Source: Planctomycetota bacterium
GTDB taxonomy: Bacteria > Planctomycetota > Planctomycetia > Pirellulales > Lacipirellulaceae
DNA: 13,288 nt
Reading direction: 5' to 3'
Assembly: GCA_029259975.1 (NCBI GenBank)
Contig: JAJDEE010000236.1
Coordinates: 1 to 13,288, forward strand
The position numbers and the translations under genes were made by a program. Each line of letters begins with the position of its first letter. Positions within the stretch are counted from its first letter, which is position 1. Below, piece after piece: positions 1 to 6,136 of this stretch. The notes below the pieces were generated by a model. It was given only the letters and a program-made list of their open reading frames with translations, had not been told where the DNA came from and did no database searches.

Positions 1-375
1 AGCTGCTTGCTGCTGATTCCTTCGCTCACGATCATGGCGGTGTTCATGGGCGTGATGGGCGGCATGGTCTATTGCGTTTTTGCACTGAACATCGACACGC
101 AACATTACTGGTCGAACTCGCAAAAGATCGTCGAGAACTGGGACTTGTTCTACGGTATTGTGAAGAGCGTATTCTTTGGCGCGACGATTGGTTTACTCAG
201 CTGCTATCGGGGTTTCCATTGCCAGCCGGGTGCCGAAGGCGTAGGCAGCGCCGCGACGACTGCTTTTGTGCAATCTTTCGTTGTGATTATCATGCTTGAT
301 TTGTTTCTGAGTATCTTCCTAGATCAAGTTTATCTTATTTTGTGGCCCCAAAGTCTCGTGGCTTTTTCGTTGTAG
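1..375 (+). CDS. mlaE: MlaE-family ABC permease, C-terminal part (5' end outside window)
   Basis: This is the last 124 codons of an MlaE/YrbE-type permease, the inner-membrane subunit that works with MlaF and MlaD to move phospholipids between the membranes. The frame is open from the first base, so the gene begins upstream of the window. What remains shows a hydrophobic segment rich in Met and Gly (MAVFMGVMGGMVY), a polar stretch, a second hydrophobic segment (VKSVFFGATIGLLSCYRG), the family motif PGAEGVGSAATTAFVQS and a final membrane helix (VVIIMLDLFLSIFL). Family members usually read GLxxCYxGxxxxGGAEGVGxATTxAVV here, which fits well. The stop lies 17 bases before the mlaF ATG, and mlaF and mlaD follow in the usual order, so the three should form one operon. 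Family identity is secure. The substrate in this organism is inferred from the family. Confidence 0.93.
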   Translation, partial: SCLLLIPSLTIMAVFMGVMGGMVYCVFALNIDTQHYWSNSQKIVENWDLFYGIVKSVFFGATIGLLSCYRGFHCQPGAEGVGSAATTAFVQSFVVIIMLDLFLSIFLDQVYLILWPQSLVAFSL

Positions 376-382
376 GGAGAGG
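374..382 (+). promoter_or_regulatory. Ribosome binding site of mlaF
   Basis: The purine run AGGGAGAGG overlaps the mlaE stop codon and lies 10 bases before the ATG at 393. It decides the start of mlaF against the upstream in-frame GTG at 342. Confidence 0.6.
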
Positions 383-392
383 TTTCGCTCTG

Positions 393-1202
393 ATGGTAGC
401 AGCCGAGTCTATTCTTGATGTACACGATTTACACGTCCAATTTGGGCGGCAGCAAGTGCTGCGCGATATTTCGATCACCGTGCCTCGCGGGCAAACGCTG
501 GCGATCATCGGCGAGAGTGGCTGCGGGAAGACGGTGCTGCTGAAAACGCTTATCGGGCTGATTCGGCCCCAACGCGGGTTTGTCGAGTTTGATGGTCAGC
601 GCGTCGATCGTCTGACCGAGCAACAATTGGCCGAGCAACGCACACGATATGGCTTTGTGTTTCAGAATTCAGCGTTATTCGACAGCATGACCATCGCAGA
701 GAATATCTTGTTTCCGCTCCGGCAACATCGCCCTCACGAGCGTGGTCGGCATCAACAAGAGATGCTCGACCGGCTGGGAGAAGTTGGTTTGCCGACAAGC
801 GTGCTTGCCAAACGTCCGGCAGAGCTGTCCGGCGGCATGCGCAAACGCGTCGGACTGGCGCGGGCGCTGGTGATGCGTCCCGAGGTGTTGCTGTACGACG
901 AACCGACGACTGGACTGGACCCGATCATGGGCGACGTGATCAACGAACTGATGATGCGCACGCGAGAAAATTACGACGTAACCAGCATCATCGTTACGCA
1001 CGACATGAAAACTGCGCACAAGGTTGCCGACCGCGTGGTGATGCTTTATCCGCAAGCACGTTTAGACGCCGACGAGGCGCAAATGCTATTTGACGGCACG
1101 CCAACAGAAATCGACAGAGAAAAGGACCGTCGCGTCGCACAGTTCGTGCGCGGCGAGGCGGGCGATCGACTGATGGAAATGCGTGATGCTGGGAAAATGT
1201 AA
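393..1202 (+). CDS. mlaF: MlaF-family ABC transporter ATP-binding protein
   Basis: This is a 269-residue ABC ATPase that powers Mla lipid transport on the cytoplasmic side of the inner membrane, in complex with MlaE. All nucleotide-binding motifs are present: Walker A GESGCGKT at 40-47, the Q-loop Gln at 91 (FVFQNSALFDSMT), the signature LSGGM at 145-149 followed by RKRVGLARAL, Walker B VLLYDEP at 165-171, the D-loop GLDP, and the switch His at 203 (IIVTHD). The signature LSGGMRKRVGLARAL and the ALFDSMT segment are typical of MlaF rather than of amino-acid or metal importers. The ATG at 393 is preferred over an in-frame GTG at 342 because AGGGAGAGG (374-382) lies 10 bases before it and the GTG start would overlap mlaE. 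MlaD follows after 61 bases. Confidence 0.95.
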   Translation: MVAAESILDVHDLHVQFGRQQVLRDISITVPRGQTLAIIGESGCGKTVLLKTLIGLIRPQRGFVEFDGQRVDRLTEQQLAEQRTRYGFVFQNSALFDSMTIAENILFPLRQHRPHERGRHQQEMLDRLGEVGLPTSVLAKRPAELSGGMRKRVGLARALVMRPEVLLYDEPTTGLDPIMGDVINELMMRTRENYDVTSIIVTHDMKTAHKVADRVVMLYPQARLDADEAQMLFDGTPTEIDREKDRRVAQFVRGEAGDRLMEMRDAGKM

Positions 1203-1219
1203 AATGCAACGCCGTAACC

Positions 1220-1236
1220 GCGATGTCATGCATCGC
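1220..1236 (+). promoter_or_regulatory. Small hairpin between mlaF and mlaD
   Basis: GCGATG and CATCGC form a perfect 6-bp stem around the 5-base loop TCATG, about 17 bases before the mlaD ribosome binding site. It has no T-run, so it is not a terminator. It might affect mRNA stability or mlaD translation, or be chance. Confidence 0.25.
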
Positions 1237-1263
1237 CGGAGCGTCAACAACTAAGGTGACCTC

Positions 1264-2400
1264 ATGGAAGATCGATCCAAACAATTCAAAGTTGGCGTCG
1301 TCGTGATAGCAACGATGCTGATTACAGTACTGCTCGTAGTGTTTACCAGCGATTTTTCTTGGTTGCCGTTTCGCAATCAGTATCAATTGCAGGTGCTAGT
1401 TACGCAGGCACCAGGTGTTGCGCCAAAGACGCCCGTCCGTCGTCGAGGAATTCTCATCGGACGCGTCAGCACGGTCGTAGACACGGACGAGGGAGCGCTG
1501 ATCACGATCGACATCGACGAGGGGAAGTATGTCAAAACCAACGAAGAAGCGCGGATTCAAACGTCGCTGATCGGAGACGCGGTCGTGGAATTTACCCCGT
1601 CGAGACCTGCGCTGGGCGCGCAGATTGTGCAACCGGGCGGGCAGCCGTTACATGGGATGTACAATCCAAGTCCGCTCGATCTGATCGCAAATTTGCAAGG
1701 CGACCTGAAGCAAACGATTCAGGCGCTCGGTCGTGCAGGCGACGAAGTGGCGATCCTGGCGGAGCGGATGAATGCCGTGCTGGGCGGACAAGACATCGAT
1801 CGGATCGATCGACTAGTGAACTCGACCGAGAGTGCAATGACCAATTTCAGCAGCGTGATGACCAACCTCAACGATGTGCTAGGCGACGATCAGTTCAAGG
1901 CTCAGTTGAAAGACGGTCTGGCCCAATTGCCGACCGTGATTACCGATGCGAAGGAGATCATGCAAGTTCTTGAAGCGGCGGTGGGATCGGCGGATCAGAA
2001 TCTCAGGAATCTGCAAGGACTAACCGGCCCTTTGGGCGAACGAGGGCCGGAAATTGTTGATGCGATGGAAGCGAGCGTCGATAATCTAAGCAATTTGCTG
2101 GGTGAGATTGCCTTGCTGGCCAAAAATCTGAACAGCAAGGAAGGCACGATCGGCAAATTGATTCATGACGACGAGCTGTACCAACAGCTTGCCAGCACCG
2201 TCAGCCAGGCATCACAGGCGATGACGCAGGTGACGGGCACGATCACCGACGCTCGGGCCTTAATCAACGACCGTTACTTGCGTGTTCGCCTACGGCAAAT
2301 CCTCGACAACATCAATTCCTTTGCTCAGAAACTTGCTCAAGACCCGGCGCGTATCGTGCGTGGGATCGTGCCACGCAATCGCGAGTTGCCGTTGCGGTAG
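1264..2400 (+). CDS. mlaD: MlaD-family MCE-domain lipid transport protein with long helical C-terminus
   Basis: This 378-residue protein is the periplasmic substrate-binding subunit of an Mla/MCE lipid transporter, anchored by one N-terminal membrane helix (about residues 10-27, VGVVVIATMLITVLLVVF). An MCE domain follows at roughly 38-115, with the motif TPVRRRGILIGRVSTV close to the consensus TPVRxxGIxIGxV. From about 135 to the end it is mostly predicted helix with many Asn, Leu and Gln, including recurring NL segments (NLRNLQG, NLSNLLGEIALLAKNLN). E. coli MlaD has about 180 residues, so this protein is twice as long and closer in layout to MCE proteins whose C-terminal helices form a tube or needle. 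The ATG has AAGGTG at 1253-1258 with a 5-base spacer. It is the third gene of the mlaE-mlaF-mlaD operon. No mlaC or mlaB is seen downstream, where about 350 bases without a gene follow. Confidence 0.92.
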   Translation: MEDRSKQFKVGVVVIATMLITVLLVVFTSDFSWLPFRNQYQLQVLVTQAPGVAPKTPVRRRGILIGRVSTVVDTDEGALITIDIDEGKYVKTNEEARIQTSLIGDAVVEFTPSRPALGAQIVQPGGQPLHGMYNPSPLDLIANLQGDLKQTIQALGRAGDEVAILAERMNAVLGGQDIDRIDRLVNSTESAMTNFSSVMTNLNDVLGDDQFKAQLKDGLAQLPTVITDAKEIMQVLEAAVGSADQNLRNLQGLTGPLGERGPEIVDAMEASVDNLSNLLGEIALLAKNLNSKEGTIGKLIHDDELYQQLASTVSQASQAMTQVTGTITDARALINDRYLRVRLRQILDNINSFAQKLAQDPARIVRGIVPRNRELPLR

Positions 2401-2748
2401 CGTCCGTATTCTCCTGTATACGTAAGATTTCCGGCAAGATCTCCACAACTCCCGCGAATACCCCAAGAACGAATGCGAAGGAGATGCCTCGTGCCCGGCT
2501 TTGTTGGTTATTAAACCCTATGCACTTCCGAACACCCAGGGCATTGACTTGACCAGCACAATCAGAACAACCGGAAAAAACGGGCGGTTTTTCTGACAGA
2601 AAATCTTGCCTGTCGATCCAACAGCGAATCTATCACCTAAGATTTGCGAAGGACCATCGAGTCCACGGTACTAGCGACCGCCTGAATTCCTCGGTTGCTA
2701 GGCCACTTGGTGTTATTTTTACGGCACTCTGATAAGAAAGAATCAACA
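2401..2748. other. Intergenic stretch between mlaD and the chemoreceptor gene
   Basis: These 348 bases contain no ORF with coding character. They hold a weak terminator-like structure near 2569-2592 and an overlapping 15-bp near-palindrome (TTTTCTG-A-CAGAAAA, 2589-2603). GACAG (2595-2599) is also mirrored by CTGTC (2610-2614). A promoter for the downstream gene must lie here, but I could not identify a convincing -35/-10 pair. Confidence 0.5.
2569..2592 (+). terminator. Weak terminator-like structure after mlaD
   Basis: AACCG (2569-2573) can pair with CGGTT (2585-2589), followed by further T residues. Alternatively AAAAAC (2576-2581) pairs with GTTTTT (2587-2592) around a 5-base loop. Both stems are short, and the site is about 170 bases after the mlaD stop. 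It is the only candidate for ending the mla transcript in this gap. Confidence 0.3.
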
Positions 2749-4035
2749 ATGCCCGCTTTGGAAACTCCTGCACACGTCACAGATCTCAAGCAAGCAAAAG
2801 AAAAATCGTCTGCTACGCTAGTGGATTTTGAAGAAGAAGCGCTGCGCAACACGCTGATTCATGCCGCCAGCGATAAACTTTCGCAAGTCGCCAAGTCTTC
2901 GGCCCACACGATGGGCAATCAAATCCAAGCCATTCGTCAGAGTATGACCGACTTCGATTCGATCTTAGAGCGAATGGACGTCGTGCAATCGAATATCGAG
3001 CAGATCGACTCCAACGTCGTAACCGTAGTGAAAGAGGCCACGGGTAGCTCTGAGGAATTATCGCGTGTTAGTGACCGCATGAGAGTTTTGGAGGAGCATT
3101 TCACAGCGATTGAAGGTCTTGTCAAAACCGTCAACGAGATTGCCGATCAGACGCACCTACTCTCGCTCAACGCAACGATCGAGGCGGCGCGAGCCGGTGA
3201 GGCCGGACGAGGGTTTGCCGTGGTTGCGAACGAAGTCAAAGAACTTGCCACGACGACAAAGACAGCCAACCAAGAAATACGCGAAACCCTTGATAACATA
3301 GCCGAATCCATATCCACGCTGTCCGTCAGTGTCAGTCGGTCGGTCGAAAAGATGCAGCAGTCGGTAACTGCTGTTGAAGTCACACGCAAGAGTGCGTCGA
3401 CCATCGGAACAGAAACTGCCCGTTTCGGCGAACAGCTTCAAGAGTCGTTAGCAAACTTTCACAAGCTCGACTCGTCGTCTACGGTAGTCGAGAACGAGGT
3501 TCAAGAAATTGACACGATCGGCAAGACGTTTTCGTACCTGCTCGAAATGATGGTGATGCAGGGTGTATTCAACGAACCGATCAACCCACTCGAACGGCTA
3601 CTGCCCGCAGTTAAGGCAAGCGATTTCCGCGCCCCTAAGCGATTTACAAAATCAGAATCAGAATATGTACTAAAAGCCGATGATATCCTCATCTCGGCGA
3701 CCGATACCAAAGGCAAAATTACGTTTGCCAACAATTGCTTCTATGACATTTCCGAGTACGAGCATGGCACCTTAGTCGGTGCTCCGCACAATGTCATTCG
3801 GCACCCTGACATGCCCAAAACAGCCTTTGCCGATCTCTGGGCTGTGATCAAAGCGGGAAAACTCTGGCAAGGTTATGTTGCCAATCGATCAAGACTTGGC
3901 CAACTCTACTGGGTCAAAGCAACGGTTTTTCCCTGTTATGAAAACGGCACGATCGTTGGCTATATTTCAATTCGCACCAAGCCTGAGTCAGAGATGGTAG
4001 CCAAGGCAATTGGGGCGTATCGTTTGGTGCCGTAA
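2749..4035 (+). CDS. Soluble Aer-like chemoreceptor: MCP signalling domain followed by PAS domain
   Basis: This 428-residue protein has an MCP signalling domain with its hairpin tip at about 130-165 (IADQTHLLSLNATIEAARAG, then EAGRGFAVVANEVKELA). A C-terminal PAS domain follows at about 310-415. The PAS contains PHNVIRHPDMPKTAFADLW (RHPDMP at 351-356) and ends GYISIRTKPE, nearly the same wording as the FAD-binding PAS of the aerotaxis receptor Aer. This suggests redox or oxygen sensing coupled to CheA/CheW. Unlike Aer, the PAS is at the C-terminus, and no membrane segment or HAMP domain is visible, so it should be cytoplasmic. The ATG at 2749 is preferred over an in-frame TTG at 2695 because the extra residues have no domain relationship; the ribosome binding site (AAGAAAG) is modest. 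No che genes lie nearby. Family is clear; the ligand is inferred. Confidence 0.9.
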   Translation: MPALETPAHVTDLKQAKEKSSATLVDFEEEALRNTLIHAASDKLSQVAKSSAHTMGNQIQAIRQSMTDFDSILERMDVVQSNIEQIDSNVVTVVKEATGSSEELSRVSDRMRVLEEHFTAIEGLVKTVNEIADQTHLLSLNATIEAARAGEAGRGFAVVANEVKELATTTKTANQEIRETLDNIAESISTLSVSVSRSVEKMQQSVTAVEVTRKSASTIGTETARFGEQLQESLANFHKLDSSSTVVENEVQEIDTIGKTFSYLLEMMVMQGVFNEPINPLERLLPAVKASDFRAPKRFTKSESEYVLKADDILISATDTKGKITFANNCFYDISEYEHGTLVGAPHNVIRHPDMPKTAFADLWAVIKAGKLWQGYVANRSRLGQLYWVKATVFPCYENGTIVGYISIRTKPESEMVAKAIGAYRLVP

Positions 4036-4091
4036 AATGTTGCTCTTGGGGTTTCAAGGCAAATGATTCAACTCTGTGTGGCGAGGATGGT

Positions 4092-4119
4092 TTGCGGCTG
4101 TACGGAGACTTGCTAGTAT
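4092..4119 (+). promoter_or_regulatory. Probable promoter of the PIN-antitoxin-phosphatase operon
   Basis: TTGCGG (4092-4097) and TAGTAT (4114-4119) are separated by 16 bases, with an extended -10 TGC directly before TAGTAT. The 12 bases TTGCTAGTATGA (4110-4121) recur exactly upstream of the prc-type protease gene at 10700-10711. The predicted transcript start is about 40 bases before the PIN gene ATG. Confidence 0.5.
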
Positions 4120-4167
4120 GAGGTAGTAGGTTGGGTCCATTTCTTGTTTGACAAAAAGGGCATCTCG

Positions 4168-4647
4168 ATGCCACGGATTTACATCGAAACCTCGATCGTA
4201 AGCTATCTACGACAGCGTGCCAGTGGTCAGGTCATTAAGGCTGCTCGTCAATTATTAACGCGTCGGTGGTGGGAAGAGGAACGGGCTAACTACGACTTGG
4301 TAACTTCACAGTATGTTATCGATGAGGCTGGGGATGGCGATCCGCTACTTGCCCAAGAGCGTCTTGATGCGTTAGACGAGATTCCTCTATTGCAGCTAGG
4401 GCCAGAAATCGATGCCATTGCCGAAGAAATTATGACACGTGCGATTCTGCCCTCGAAGGCGCAAGTCGATGCTTTGCACATTGCAACCGCAGTTCACCAT
4501 CGAATAGACTATTTGTTGTCGTGGAATTGTACCCATATCGCGAACGCTCGCATCTTACCGAGGATCCACGATTTACTAACGGATTTGAATTGTTTCATCC
4601 CAATTATCTGCACTCCGGAAGAGATGGTGGACGATGACGAAAGCTAG
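4168..4647 (+). CDS. PIN-domain ribonuclease, VapC-like toxin
   Basis: This 159-residue PIN-domain protein is probably a Mg-dependent endoribonuclease acting as the toxin of a type II toxin-antitoxin pair. It begins MPRIYIETSIVSYL, with Glu7 in place of the usual first Asp, as in a known PIN subfamily starting YIETTIPSYL. Other expected acidic residues are Glu53 (VIDEAGDGDP) and Asp101 (VDALHIATAV). The characteristic YLLSWNCTHIANA segment follows at 115-127, and ICTPEEM near the end is also typical. The ATG at 4168 has AAGGG at 4156-4160 with a 7-base spacer and is preferred over an in-frame TTG at 4144. The 3' end overlaps the next gene by 14 bases. The gene order, toxin before antitoxin, is the reverse of classical vapBC. 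Toxicity and RNA target are not known from the sequence. Confidence 0.88.
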   Translation: MPRIYIETSIVSYLRQRASGQVIKAARQLLTRRWWEEERANYDLVTSQYVIDEAGDGDPLLAQERLDALDEIPLLQLGPEIDAIAEEIMTRAILPSKAQVDALHIATAVHHRIDYLLSWNCTHIANARILPRIHDLLTDLNCFIPIICTPEEMVDDDES

Positions 4648-4828
4648 TAATAGCGTTGACACTACCATCGCTGATATTCACAAGACCCGCGAAAAAATTT
4701 CCGATGCCTTTGGTGGCAACATTCACGCCATCACCCAAGATGCACAGAAGCGACAGGAACAATCGGGTCGTCGTACGGTATCGTACGCTGAAGCATCGAT
4801 AGCCAATGCAAAGGACGATCAAAGTTGA
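4634..4828 (+). CDS. Small protein, probable antitoxin partner of the PIN toxin
   Basis: This 64-residue, mostly hydrophilic and probably helical protein contains IHKTREKISDAFGGNIHAI, then DAQKRQEQSGRR. The pattern RExxxxxFxxNIxAIxxDAxxRQxxSGR resembles small proteins that I recall next to PIN toxins of this subfamily, which are presumed antitoxins. Its ATG lies 14 bases inside the end of the PIN gene, so translation is probably coupled. Its TGA overlaps the TTG start of the phosphatase gene in the sequence TTGA. No ribbon-helix-helix or AbrB DNA-binding motif is evident, so whether it autoregulates is unclear. The antitoxin role is inferred from position and resemblance. Confidence 0.75.
   Translation: MTKASNSVDTTIADIHKTREKISDAFGGNIHAITQDAQKRQEQSGRRTVSYAEASIANAKDDQS
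4772..4787. repeat. CGTACG inverted repeat inside the antitoxin gene
   Basis: CGTACG occurs twice (4772-4777 and 4782-4787) around the 4 bases GTAT, giving a 6-bp hairpin or a two-site operator-like element. It lies within the coding sequence of the putative antitoxin, about 40 bases before the phosphatase start. It may be coincidental. Confidence 0.3.
4811..4815 (+). promoter_or_regulatory. Ribosome binding site supporting the TTG start of the phosphatase
   Basis: AAGGA lies nine bases before the TTG at 4825. It supports this rare start codon, which overlaps the stop of the preceding gene; no in-frame ATG exists near the N-terminus of the conserved domain. Confidence 0.5.
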
Positions 4829-5256
4829 TTCGCAACGCCTATTCGGATCTGCTTTACATTGGTGATGCGTTGTCCGCTCGCGATCTCAAACTGATCTACG
4901 ATCACAAACTGGTGGCAGTTGTTGATCTTGCGGCAGATGAAGCCCCAGCGACGCTTGGGCGAGACATTATTTACTGCCGTTTTCCGTTACACGACGATGG
5001 TTCAAACGACGAAGCAATGGTATCGGCTTCAATACAATGCCTCCATTCGTTGCTTCAGTGCAGTTTCCGGACATTAGTCGCATGTAGTGCTGGCATGAGT
5101 CGCTCACCGTTGGTGGGTGCGGGTGCTGTGTCTCTTCTAACCGGCGATTCTTTGCAGGACTGCCTACATCTCATCACTACTGACGCCCCGCATGACGTAT
5201 CGCCATCGCTGTTATTTACTGTTGACAGGGTCTGCTCTAGATTGACGAGTCAGTAA
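4825..5256 (+). CDS. Dual-specificity-type cysteine phosphatase
   Basis: This 143-residue protein has the P-loop CSAGMSRS, which carries the CX5R signature with catalytic Cys87 and phosphate-binding Arg93. The likely general acid is Asp57 or Asp58 (FPLHDDG). The N-terminus NAYSDLLYIGDALSARD and the segment VVDLAADEAP fit compact dual-specificity phosphatases, which remove phosphate from Tyr, Ser or Thr. The residue before Cys87 is Ala, not the His of the usual HCxxGxSR. The gene starts with TTG, overlapping the antitoxin TGA as TTGA, with AAGGA at 4811-4815 nine bases upstream. This makes it the third gene of a tightly packed unit with the PIN pair. It converges on the PEGA gene with 16 bases between the stops. 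The substrate is unknown. Confidence 0.85.
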   Translation: MIRNAYSDLLYIGDALSARDLKLIYDHKLVAVVDLAADEAPATLGRDIIYCRFPLHDDGSNDEAMVSASIQCLHSLLQCSFRTLVACSAGMSRSPLVGAGAVSLLTGDSLQDCLHLITTDAPHDVSPSLLFTVDRVCSRLTSQ

Positions 5257-5272
5257 ATGGTTAATCTGAGAG

Positions 5273-5932
5273 CTATCGCCTGGGCGCCGGCAGTGCTTCC
5301 AACGGTTGCCCGCCAATCGGCAACGTCCCCGCCCCAGGAACGGGCGGGGCAATCAACTCAGGCTGCAACGCTGCATTCGGCGGCGCGAGCGTCGGTTGCC
5401 CCAGCGTTGGCGGAAGGAATGTTGGTTGATTCGGCATGACACCGGGTGGCAACACGGCACCGGGTGGCAACACCGGAATCGACGTGACGCCTGTGCTGGC
5501 TGGCATGATAGCGCCTTGTTGCGTGCCTTGGCGTAGCTGCTGGCCGCGGGCGATCAGTTGTTCGGTCGGTACGATCACTTGCGGCACCATGTTGAACGAA
5601 GCGGTGCGGTAGTCTTGTATCTTGCGCGGCACGACATTCTCGCTCACAAAATCGAGCGGCGGAATCTGGTACCAAGGGGCTGGCAGCGGTTGGTTGACCG
5701 TCAGTGTTTCGTAGCCCGCCTTAACCAGACGGATTTCTCGGGTGCCGTAGTACGTAAAGTCGGTTGCGCAGGGCGTTGTGCCAATCGGCTGGTTATCGAT
5801 GTAGACCATTGCTCCTGGTGGGTTACTGCGCACCATCAGCCTGCGGCGTACGCAACCTGTTTGCAGCAGACAGCCTATCACAGCCAAGTAGGCAATTGCC
5901 TGCATCAAGATGGATTGATTGGTGTGTCGCAT
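5273..5932 (-). CDS. PEGA-domain envelope protein, probable lipoprotein
   Basis: This 219-residue exported protein starts with a signal sequence (MRHTNQSILMQAIAYLAVIG) ending LLQTGC. The Cys at about 26 may be lipidated, though Gln at the -3 position is unusual for a lipobox. A PEGA domain follows: RSNPPGAMVYIDNQPIGTTP, then the strand TREIRLVKAGYETLTVNQP, and then WYQIPPLDFVSENVVP, a segment I associate with planctomycete members of this family. The C-terminal third is rich in Pro, Gln and Gly (LPPGAVLPPGVMPNQP) and probably disordered. PEGA domains occur in surface proteins and are thought to bind other envelope components. The ATG at 5932 gives a proper signal sequence, whereas the frame stays open to 6229 with no export signal at that end. 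It is divergent from the PP2C gene and convergent with the phosphatase gene. Function is unknown. Confidence 0.85.
   Translation of the reverse strand: MRHTNQSILMQAIAYLAVIGCLLQTGCVRRRLMVRSNPPGAMVYIDNQPIGTTPCATDFTYYGTREIRLVKAGYETLTVNQPLPAPWYQIPPLDFVSENVVPRKIQDYRTASFNMVPQVIVPTEQLIARGQQLRQGTQQGAIMPASTGVTSIPVLPPGAVLPPGVMPNQPTFLPPTLGQPTLAPPNAALQPELIAPPVPGAGTLPIGGQPLEALPAPRR
5441..5476. repeat. Two 18-bp tandem repeats in the PEGA gene (LPPGA/LPPGV)
   Basis: ACCGGGTGGCAACACGGC (5441-5458) is followed directly by ACCGGGTGGCAACACCGG (5459-5476), differing only at the end. On the coding (minus) strand they encode the LPPG-type proline repeats of the C-terminal tail. This looks like a recent slippage duplication. 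Confidence 0.75.
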
Positions 5933-6100
5933 GATGGTTGTTGAAGGAGACGAGCTAAGCCGCGAGAGTATAGGGATGGCAGTGTTGCGTGGCCATGCCG
6001 CCTGGAGACATAAAATTGGGCAGAAATGAAGCTTCTTGCTTGATGTGACTATCGACGACTTGCGAGAAAAGATAAAATAGGCTGTTTCAATTCCCACCTC

Positions 6101-6129
6101 AGACCATCCCAAACTAGACCATCCCAAAC
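6101..6129. repeat. Tandem AGACCATCCCAAAC repeat before the PP2C start
   Basis: AGACCATCCCAAAC occurs at 6101-6114 and 6116-6129, separated by one T, ending 7 bases before the PP2C ATG. It occupies the place where a ribosome binding site is expected, and no Shine-Dalgarno sequence is visible there. It could be a regulator site or a slippage duplication. Confidence 0.7.
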
Positions 6130-6136
6130 GACTCGC

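Noticed and set aside
342..392. Upstream in-frame GTG start for mlaF
   Set aside because: It overlaps the mlaE coding end, adds 17 residues not typical of the family, and lacks the ribosome binding site that the ATG at 393 has.
5558..5944. 128-codon plus-strand ORF antisense to the PEGA gene
   Set aside because: It is fully opposite a real gene with clear homology and has no features of its own.
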